This document shows positions 1 to 8,813 of a stretch of DNA of 64,000 nt, piece after piece (the stretch's first letter is position 1; every line of letters begins with the position of its first letter). Position numbers and translations under genes: made by a program. The notes beneath the pieces are model-generated. The model searched no databases, was not told the DNA's origin, and was given only the letters and a program-made list of their open reading frames with translations. Origin of the DNA: Iris pallida (taxonomy: Eukaryota > Streptophyta > Magnoliopsida > Asparagales > Iridaceae); NCBI GenBank assembly GCA_029216955.1, contig JANAVB010031417.1, forward strand, positions 20,437,278-20,501,277, given 5' to 3'.

Positions 1-945
1 GACTTTCAGCACCCATGACCCGCTTGACACGGAAGGATGTACCATTCGTCTGGTCGGCAGAATGCCAGGCATCATTTGAGAATCTAAAGTAGAAGTTGAT
101 ATCAGCACCTATTTTGACATTGCCAGTTGGGCCCGGAGGTTTCACTGTATATTGTGATGCGTCAGGTAAAGGACTTGGATGTGTCCTTATGCAACATGGA
201 AAGGTGATAGCGTATGCATCTAGGCAACTTCGAGACCACGAGAAGAATTACCCAACTCATGACTTGGAATTGGCGGCAGTAGTATTTACTTTGAAGCTAT
301 GGAGGCATTATTTATATGGTGATCGAGTGGACATGTACACAGACCACAAAAGTCTGAAGTACATCTTTACTCAGAAGGAGCTGAACATGAGGCAGAGAAG
401 ATGGTTAGAGCTGATCAAGGATTATGACGTGGAGCTTCAGTATCATCCAGGCAAGGCTAATGTGGTAGCAGACGCTCTTAGCAGGAGAGGCGACGCATTT
501 ATGTTGACAACACAAAAACACATTTTAGAAGACCTTCAGGAGATGGGCATCGAGGTTATACTTCCTAGTGATGTAGGAGTACTGGCGAGTCTACAAGTTC
601 AATCTGACTTGGTAGACAGGATCAAGGCAGCTCAGACGCAGGACCTAAAGATTCAGAAGCTTAGGACAGAATGTGAGTCAGGACTCAGAAAGGAGATGCA
701 AATTCATGAGGATGGTACACTTAGGTTTGGATCGCGTCTATGTGTGCCTAGTGGAGATATCAGACAGGAGGTTATGACAGAAGCTCACAGTTCTCAGTAT
801 TCCATACACCCTGGAGGGACCAAGATGTACCAAGATATCAAACAGCACTTCTGGTGGAACGGGATGAAGAGGGAGATAGCTAGATTTATTTTTTGTTGCT
901 TGGTATGTCAGCAAGTGAAGGCAGAACAGCAGAGGCCAGCTGGGT
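1..945 (+). pseudogene. Tekay-1 gag-pol, upstream half (RT end, RNase H, integrase zinc finger)
   Basis: This is a Ty3/gypsy polyprotein fragment open to the left edge. Reading from base 3, the connection region after the RT is followed by RNase H (the [11 protein letters not shown] segment, then [12 protein letters not shown]) and the integrase H-H-C-C zinc finger ending [16 protein letters not shown]. An in-frame TAG at 90-92 breaks it where the related Tekay-2 protein reads on. The frame is cut at 945 by the Tekay-2 insertion and resumes at 11730; the codon for the next Leu is split across the insertion. With the downstream half it belongs to a plant chromovirus of the Tekay/Del type. It is inactive: nonsense codons and an insertion are visible. 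Confidence 0.93.
941..945. repeat. Target site duplication (left), TGGGT
   Basis: TGGGT directly precedes the TG of the Tekay-2 5' LTR. It is repeated at 11725-11729 directly after the CA of the 3' LTR. A 5-bp duplication is standard for Ty3/gypsy integrase and fixes both ends of the element. Confidence 0.97.
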
Positions 946-1604
946 TGTGAAACCCGTAATTTTTCCGTAAATTTTTTTAATTAAATAATGTGTTGTATAT
1001 ACATTATGTGTTAGAATAATATTATTAATTATTGTTGTATTGGTTAAGTAATAAAAATTATTTTTAAAATTGTTAAACATGGACTTTTGGTTGGCAGCCC
1101 AGACCGGACCCGAAACCCGAACCCGGTTCGAAACCCATTGAGACTAAATTATTTTTTTTTATATTTAATCAGGGTATTAAAATATTAAGTTGTATTTTCT
1201 AAAAAGAAAATTTATTTTATTGTTAAAGTCATTTTTTTATGATGTTCAAAGTCATTTAAGCTTTAGACATTTTATCCAAGTCTTAAGAGCCCAAAGTTTA
1301 GGCCCAAAAAGCTATTTATTATTTTTGTCCTTTACAAAGCCATTGGATTTATTTGCAAACTATTAAGACTCATTTGGGTTGGACCTTATAAGCCCATAGG
1401 CTTAGGCCTTAGTTGTGGGTTGTTGTAGAATTCTTTATTGTTGCTGTTGCAACATTAGTGAAGGAAACTCTTCATTTCTTCTTCTTCAAACTGAAGGTCT
1501 TTCGGTTTTTCTCCAACGTCGAACTTTTCGTCTCCGGCCGCTGGAATTGATGGCCGTGGAGGCTCTTCGGCTCCCTACTCCGGTAACCCCCATTCTAAAC
1601 TCTC

Positions 1605-1612
1605 TATATAAA
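1605..1612 (+). promoter_or_regulatory. TATA box of Tekay-2 5' LTR
   Basis: TATATAAA sits in a pyrimidine-rich stretch and is followed by CT-rich sequence, as expected for an LTR core promoter. The same box is at 9474-9481 in the 3' LTR. The start site is inferred about 30 bp downstream. Confidence 0.6.
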
Positions 1613-3130
1613 CCTATTCTCCATCCCTCTCCATCACCATCCCCACACTTTCCCCAAATCTTGTGAGAATCCACCATTTTTGGCGAACCGGAGCTCCGAT
1701 TCCGATCAAGTTGGGCGCCCACTCCAGCGAACATCAGATCCGGCCGAGCCCCAACCTTTGGGCCGTACCCGACCGGCGCCGACCCCCGTGGCCGCCGTCC
1801 GCCGCTGCCACCTGACCCGCGCGGCCCTCCGTCGCCGCTGACGTCGGCGCCCGACCCGGCCAGGCCGCCCGCACGCCCCGTTGTTCCCCGTTCCCATTCC
1901 GAAGTTCCATCTCGGGTTTTCCGTTGTCGGTACACCCTGACCCAATGATTTTCTTTACTGTCTATGATGAATTGGTCCAACCCAATTCCTATGGGAATTC
2001 GGAATTTCAGTTTGGTTCCGTTCCATTTTCGGTTTCGGATTTTCTGAATATTTCGGAAGTTACGTTCTGTGGGTTTTCCTTTTAGGAAAACATTTTCTGT
2101 GGTATTGTTTCTGTGGGATTTTCTGATGCTTTCGGGATTTCCGTTTCCTTCTCGGGTTTTCTGAGAAATCGCGGGAATAATTCTGAAAATAGATTTATAT
2201 ATATATTGGTTTTATTTCTCTGTCTTCGGATTATATTCTCTGGAATGTTGGTCCTGTTGAGATTTCGGGTTTTCCGAATGGATTTCGGGAGTTTTCTGTG
2301 AAGGTTATATATATATATTTTGGGGTTGGAAATATTTCTGCAGGAAAACCGGAGCATTTCCCAGTTTTGGGTTATCCCGAAAACAGAGGGAATGCTGCCG
2401 AAATTTTCGGGAATTTTATTAAATGATTTTCGAAATGATTTTTCGAGTTAAATATTATTTTTATAATATTTTGGGCGACGACCTTAAACGGTCACTGGGC
2501 CCCAGTGAAATGCAAACGCACCGGTTCGACCGGACGTTGAGGCAGAGTAGCTAAATGTGAAGAATGGACCAGAGTCTGAGACTCACAGTTTTTCTATAAT
2601 TTAAAATTAGGAATTTTGAAGAATTATTAATATTTAATTTTAAGACTAACCATTTTGTCTTATTTAAATTCGTGTAAATTGGTTTGTAAGGGCATAAGCC
2701 CAAATTACTATGCGTGCTGTGAAAATGTAATAATTTTAGGACTTATTTCTATTTTCTTTTCTGGGTATTGTAGTGTAACGTAAATAGTAGATTATTAGTA
2801 ATTAATTGATGAATTATGATTTCTTCTCATTTTTTTTAAATAAATAATAATTTATGTACAAAATACAAAGTTTTAATAAATTAGAAGATAATTACAAGTT
2901 TTCCTGAAAAAGCAAAATAAAATGGAATTTCCAAAAGTACAACTCACTAGTAAACTTTGTGTTTTGTGGTAGTTAGCTAACAACTAAAAATGACTAGAAA
3001 AGACAAATAGAAACGGTAACTAGATAGCTCTGAGTTTGTTCTGAAACCAGTTCTCCGGAAAATTGTAGGATTTCCAAGGAGTGCGTAAACTACGAATACC
3101 GAAGTGCAAGACCTTGACAACTGGAAATTA

Positions 3131-3140
3131 AGGCAAGTAC
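3131..3140 (+). promoter_or_regulatory. AGGCAAGTAC box in LTR (candidate GC-type splice donor)
   Basis: AGGCAAGTAC matches the AG|GCAAGT consensus of GC-AG introns. The same box appears at the equivalent place in the 3' LTR (11002), in the Tekay-1 LTR (13372), and on the minus strand at about 58396. A GT version is in the solo LTR at 54021-54030 (minus). The splicing role is inference. Confidence 0.35.
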
Positions 3141-3853
3141 ATTTTATGTAAATTTTACAATCATTTTACAATTGTTTCATTGCAATTTTAAACCACCATT
3201 ATACACGAACTCCTTCGGGAGCATTGATTGTACTGTTGGGGACTGGGGGAGTAGAATAGTGGATATGACCAATTCCAACCTTAGGATAATGACTGTGTTA
3301 GCTTTCCCCTCTTCACACGGGGACAAGCCATACCGTATCGCTAGGATACTACTGTAACCCAATCCGGTCATATTCATTATCTATTCACATCACTGTACTG
3401 AATTATTTCAAAACTGTTCATCTTTAAATTGTTTAAAAGTGCATGTCATTAATTGTATTTTAATTGTTAAAAGTTTGCATGAATTGTACTTTGCTCCCTC
3501 CTGACTGGGGATAACATTTTAGGTATTACTGAGGATCTGGAGATGATGATCAATAGCTATTATGATCCTGACTTGTACCCGGCGGTACTCCCAGCCGATG
3601 ATGATGTTGTGGCGTCTCCATAGATGCTACATTAGTTGAGAGTTTAGTTGTTTCTTTATTTCCAGTTTATGAACTTTGTATTGAAAGACAAGTTTTTATT
3701 ATCGTAAATTAAATGTTGTGGCAACTTTTAAATTCAAGCTTGTTGTTGAAATGACCTGCAATATGGATTACAGCTTACTGCCGCCGTCTCATCAACGGCG
3801 CAGGCTGGGCATGATCCGATTCGACCCAAGTATTTGGGGACCGGGTCGTGACA

Positions 3854-4041
3854 TGTTTTTAGTGGTTGTTTTTAGTGGTGGCCCATGCAGGTCTTTGTCA
3901 ACAACTTAGGAAAACTTAGAAACAACAAGGAACACTAGAACATTAAATTGCCACAACTTAGGACCGAAAAATTTATATTTTGCTCGATTATAGACGGGTA
4001 GGATACCTTGCTTATGTTTATGTCCTAAACCTTTCCAGACC
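3854..4041 (+). other. Tekay-2 leader; no standard primer binding site
   Basis: The usual initiator-Met site (TGGTATCAGAGC) is absent directly after the LTR. There is instead a short direct repeat of GTTTTTAGTGGT (3854-3883) followed by TGGTGGCCCATG, which could be a displaced site for another tRNA. The leader ends in a good start context, ACCATGG, at the gag ATG (4042). Confidence 0.6.
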
Positions 4042-7000
4042 ATGGCTACTAATGAGAATGACAATGCCGGAGATGAGCTGTCACCTCAGCACACCCCATC
4101 ACCACCCCAATATAGTCCGGATCCTACTCCGCGACATTTGACTGATCGCCCTCATAATGCTGGAAACGCTCAAGTTCATCAGACGACGGATCCTTCAGGC
4201 TCGAGGACTGGACTGCAGACGGTGATGCCTGTCCCACCTGCCCCGCCGCTTCCAGTGAACCCCTCCGAACTCATAAGTTTGCTGCGGGAAGTGCTAGCAA
4301 CTCAGAGGGCTGAAGCTGAATCTCATCGCGAGCAGAACGCGATTATAAAGGAAGGAATGGAGAACTCCCACAATGTAGCTATGGCTGCACTTGGAAGGAG
4401 AGAAGTGAACCCAGAAGAGCCTAGACCAGCTAAGGTAAGTGCCATTCTAGAGGATAAATTTTAATAATTTTTGAGACCATTAATAGTGATTAGAGATCAT
4501 ATTATGGTAAGGTGGGGGATATTGAGAGCTTCAAAAAGCAGAACCCTCGACCTTTCAAGGGAACCGAGGGAATTGTCTATGCTGACGAATGGCTCGACAG
4601 TATGGAACGTCTCCTGAGCGTCGCACGACTTCCAAAAGACCTTAAGGCAGAAGCTGTAGGACTCCAACTGCAAGAAGTGGCTAGTACCTGGTATCGGAAT
4701 GAACCCCGACTCCAGGATAAACAGGTTGACTGGGACACTTTCAAGAAGTTATTCCAGAGGAAATTCTTTCCAACTTCTGAAATGCGGGAGATGGAGCGAC
4801 AATTTCAGAACCTGAAGCAGGGCAACATGACTGTGGGAGAGTATGCGGCAGAATTCGGCCAGCTCAGCCGATTTGCCAAGAACATGGTGGCTGATCCTGC
4901 TGATCGTGCAGAACGATTCAAGTATGGACTTAGAGAGGAGATTCGCACTCATGTGATCTCTGGTGGAGCTAAGACTTATGAGAAGATTCTGGAGAGAGCC
5001 CAAGACATAGAGAAGAGCCAACCTGCCCGCTCGAAGAGAGATTATCCTGGAACTAGCAACTTCCAGGGTAATCAGAAGAAGCCCAACAACAACAACAACA
5101 ACAGCAGCAACAATAACAACAACCGTTCTCAGCACCAGCAGGCGAGGAACAATGAAAGAGCACCCCAGAGGCAGATTCCTATCTGCGACTTTTGCAAGAG
5201 GCCGGGACATCTGGCAAACATCTGCAGGAAGAGGCTAGGGCAATGTCTGATCTGTGGGTCTTCCACCCATCAAGTGAGGGACTGTCCCTTGTCAAACAAC
5301 AAGGCTGGAGGAAATCAGCAGAAAGGACCTCTGCCCACTCAGCAGCAACAATTTGGGCAACATCAGAAGACGGGGCGAGCTTTTGCCCTAACTGCAGAGG
5401 AACCAGAGCTGGAACAGGAATCTAATGCGGATGTCATATCAGGTCACATCTATGTTCATTCTCATCCTGCATTAGCTTTATTCGACTCTGGTGCAACACA
5501 CAGTTTCATAGCAACAAAGTTTATCTCTGCACATCACATAGTTACGGGCTTTAGCAAGAGAATATGTAGGGTTATGACTGGAGGTGGACCTCTACCTATA
5601 ACGGAGACTTGTAATTGCCCCATTACAATTTCTGAACATAAGTTTGTAGCACCTTTGTTGGTGATGCCCTTGCCCAACTATGATATAGTCCTTGGAATGG
5701 ACTGGTTGAGCAAGCAGCATGCGCTGATAGATTGCCATAGAGGATGTGTGATCTTCAGCCCACCTGGAGGGCCAGAGTTTGAAGTCTCTAGAGCTCCGGA
5801 GGTTATGGAGAGTATTGTCTACTCTATTTCTGAAGAACCTGGACTGCCTCACCCTATCATAGCGGAATTCATGGATGTTTTCCCGGATAGTCTTCCTGGG
5901 CTACCCCCAGATCGGGACATAGAATTCACTATTGATTTAGTCCCTGGCTCTCCCCCGATTTCTAAGGGATGTTATAGAGTCAACCCGAAGGAGGCCAAAG
6001 AGATGAAGGAGCAGATCAACGAACTGAAGGCTCTTGGATTCATTCGAGACGGAGCTTCACCCTGGGGAGCACCTGTCTTGTTTGTACCCAAGAAGGATGG
6101 AACGGTGAGGATGTGCATCGACTACCGGGCGCTGAACAATGTCACGATCAAGAACAAGTACCCTCTGCCCCGGATCGATGACTTATTTGACCAGTTGAGT
6201 GGAGCCAAGGTGTTTTCCAAGATTGATCTCAGGTCTGGCTATCATCAGATCAAGGTCAGGAAGGAAGACATTCCCAAGACGGCGTTCAACACCAAGTATG
6301 GGCAGTTCGAATTCTTGGTCATGCCGTTTGGTCTGACGAATGCTCCTGCGGTGTTCATGAACCTTATGAACAAGGTTTTTCATGAATACTTAGATCAGTT
6401 TGTCGTCGTCTTCATTGATGACATATTGATCTATTCGAAGTCGAAGGAGGAGCACGAAGAGCACCTCAGGAAAGTTCTGGAAACTTTGAGGAAGGAGAAG
6501 CTGTACGGTAAGCTATCCAAGTGTGAATTCTTTCTAGACAAAGTGGATTTTCTTGGCCATGTTGTCACAGGAGAAGGAATTTCTGTGGATCCTAAGAAGA
6601 TAGCTGCTGTGGAGAAGTGGCCTACCCCAAGCTCAGTTGCTGACATCAGAAGTTTCTTGGGCTTGGCGGGCTACTACCGGAAGTTCGTGAAGGACTTTGC
6701 TAGAATTGCTGAACCTATGACGAAGCTGACTCGGAAGAATGAGGAATTCATCTGGACGGAGGACTGCCAAGCAGCGTTTAAGGAGTTGAAGAAGAGGCTC
6801 ACTACTGCACCAATCCTTGCGCTACCCGCAGGATCCGGTGGTTTCACAATTTACAGTGACGCCTCAGGCAAAGGACTGGGTTGCGTTCTTCAACAACATG
6901 GGAAAGTGATTGCTTATGCATCTAGGCAATTACGGACTCATGAGAAGAATTATCCCACTCATGATCTGGAGCTTGCTGCAGTGATCTTTGCGTTGAAGCT

Positions 7001-8753
7001 TTGGAAACATTATCTCTATGGAGAGAGAGTGGAAATATACACAGATCATAAAAGTCTGAAGTATGTTTTTACTCAGAAGGAGTTAAACATGAGGCAAAGG
7101 CGATGGCTGGAGTTAATGAAGGATTTCGACATCGACTTGCAATACCACCCGGGTAAGGCTAATGTGGTCGCTGATGCACTTAGTCGATACCCAGTGGCGA
7201 TGTTCTTAACCAAGGAGAGGCACCTGCTGGAGGACATCGAGAAGCTTGGACTGGAGATTGTACTGCCTGGACGGAAGGAACTGGATGCTGATTCTGTGAT
7301 GATGAAGTTGCAAGTGAGCTCGTACCTGATGGACAAAGTCAAGGAGACGCAGTTTCAAGACGAGGCACTTTGCAAGCTGAGAGATCAAGTGTTAGCAGGA
7401 ACACTGGAGAGTTTCTCAATCGCCAGCGATGGAGCTCTGAAAAATGGTACAAGGCTTTGTGTACCGACTGGCGAATTAAGGAATGAGTTGATGAAGGAAG
7501 CGCATCAGTCTCAATATTCCATACATCCTGGAGCCAATAAGATGTATCGGGATATGCGCACTATTGTCTGGTGGAGTGGAATGAAGAAAGATGTCACCAG
7601 GTATGTCGCTAGATGCTTGATCTGTCAACAAGTGAAGGCTAGTAGACAAAGACCTGCAGGACTTCTACAACCACTGGACATTCCAGAGTGGAAGTGGGAG
7701 CATATCACAATGGATTTCGTGTCAGGACTGCCTCGTTCCCAAGGAGGGAAGGATGCCATCTGGGTAATAGTGGACCGACTAACCAAGTCAGCTCACTTTA
7801 TCCCCTTCAAAGTGGGTTTATCCACTGAGAAGTTGGCAGCATTGTACATGCGGCACATCTACCGGATTCATGGCGTACCGGTAAGCATTGTTTCTGACCG
7901 AGATACTCGTTTTACCTCACATTTTTGGAAGAGCTTGCATGACAGCTTGGGGACTCAGTTGAAGTTCAGCACGGCTTATCATCCCCAGACAGATGGGCAA
8001 TCTGAGAGGACGATTCAGACACTTGAGGATATGCTGCGAGCTTGTGTCTTGGAATTTGGAGGATCGTGGGAAGACCATCTGCATTTGGTAGAGTTTTCTT
8101 ATAATAACAGCTACCAAGCCAGTATTGGTATGACCCCGTTTGAAGCTCTTTATGGACGTCGTTGCCGTACACCATTGGCATGGGACGACGTTGGTGAAAG
8201 AGTACTGCTGGGTCCTGAAATGGTGACTGACGCAGCAGAGAAGGTGAAGTTTATCAGAGACAGGCTCAGGATTACTCAAGACAGACAGAAGCACTGGGCA
8301 GACAGCAGTCGTCGACCACTGACATTTGAAGAAGGAGATAAAGTCTTTGTGAAGATTTCTCCTACCAGAGGTACAATTAGATTTGGCAGAGCTGGGAAGC
8401 TAAGTCCCAGGTACATTGGTCCGTTTGAAGTTCTTAGCCGGATTGGAGAAGTGGCTTATAGGTTAGCTCTACCAGCTAATCTAGAAGGCGTGCACAACGT
8501 GTTCCATGTTTCACAGCTCAGAGAATATGTACCTGATGAGAACCACATTGTAGACCATTCCGAATTGGAGATCGGACCAAGTCTCACTATACCAGAGAAG
8601 CCAGTAGCGATCTTGGACCGAGGCGAGAAGAAGACCAGAACCTCGGTGACTCCTATAGTCAGAGTTATGTGGAGGCATGATTCCCCAGGCGAGTCTACCT
8701 GGGAACGAGAAGATGAGATGCGGAAGAAATACCCGTACTTGTTTGAGACCTGA
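4042..8753 (+). CDS. Tekay-2 Gag-Pol polyprotein (two exons: 4042-4434, 4512-8753)
   Basis: The polyprotein makes the capsid and the enzymes for reverse transcription and integration. Exon 1 encodes 131 residues of low-complexity, Pro-rich Gag N-terminus. Exon 2 is about 1413 codons. Residue numbers within exon 2: Gag core to about 200, a poly-Asn tract near 195, two CCHC zinc knuckles at about 225-260, aspartic protease DSGA near 323, RT with FIDDILIYS near 632, RNase H from about 775, integrase HHCC from about 997 and D-D-E at about 1066, 1126 and 1163, and a C-terminal chromodomain ending KKYPYLFET. No disabling change was seen. Exon 2 opens without an in-frame ATG before its residue 31, so splicing (or another way of joining frames) is needed. 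The family is certain; the splice model is inference. Confidence 0.88.
4435..4511 (+). other. Putative 77-nt intron inside Tekay-2 gag
   Basis: The exon-1 frame reaches AAG at 4434 followed by GTAAGT, a perfect plant 5' splice site. Read through, it stops at 4462-4464. The T-rich stretch that follows has a CATTAAT-like branch point and ends TAAG at 4511. Joining 4434 to 4512 keeps the frame and runs into typical Gag sequence (VGDIESFKK). The exon-2 frame is closed upstream by TAG at 4491-4493. About 77 nt is near the minimum for plant introns. An alternative is a recent frame-breaking indel in an ordinary single-ORF element. Confidence 0.55.
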
Positions 8754-8778
8754 GGTAATTCCTAACCCTATCTCTTTA

Positions 8779-8813
8779 AATTTCGAGGACGAAATTTTCT
8801 AAGGAGGGAAGGT
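8779..8813 (+). other. Tekay-2 GAGGAC palindrome and polypurine tract
   Basis: After the pol stop, the near-palindrome TTTCGAGGACGAAATTT (8780-8796) is followed by the purine tract AAGGAGGGAAGG (8801-8812) against the 3' LTR. The purine tract primes plus-strand DNA. Tekay-1 has the same arrangement at 13014-13051, and the minus-strand element has the palindrome at 51201-51216. Confidence 0.85.

Larger units (their letters stand above)
946..3853 (+). repeat. Tekay-2 5' LTR
   Basis: The LTR is 2908 bp, begins TGTGAAACCC and ends GGGTCGTGACA. It is matched by the 3' LTR at 8814. It contains a TATA box (1605-1612), then a GC-rich stretch at about 1700-1890 in an otherwise AT-rich sequence, and an AGGCAAGTAC box at 3131. 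Just inside the 3' end are the GCGCAGGCTGG motif (3798) and a short hairpin, both shared with other LTRs here. Small ORFs on either strand in the GC-rich part look like by-products of composition, not genes. Confidence 0.95.

Noticed and set aside
1486..1980. Antisense ORF of 164 codons in the Tekay-2 LTR (and its copy at 9355-9849)
   Set aside because: Gly/Arg-rich product of the GC-rich leader read backwards; it overlaps promoter sequence and shows no family features.
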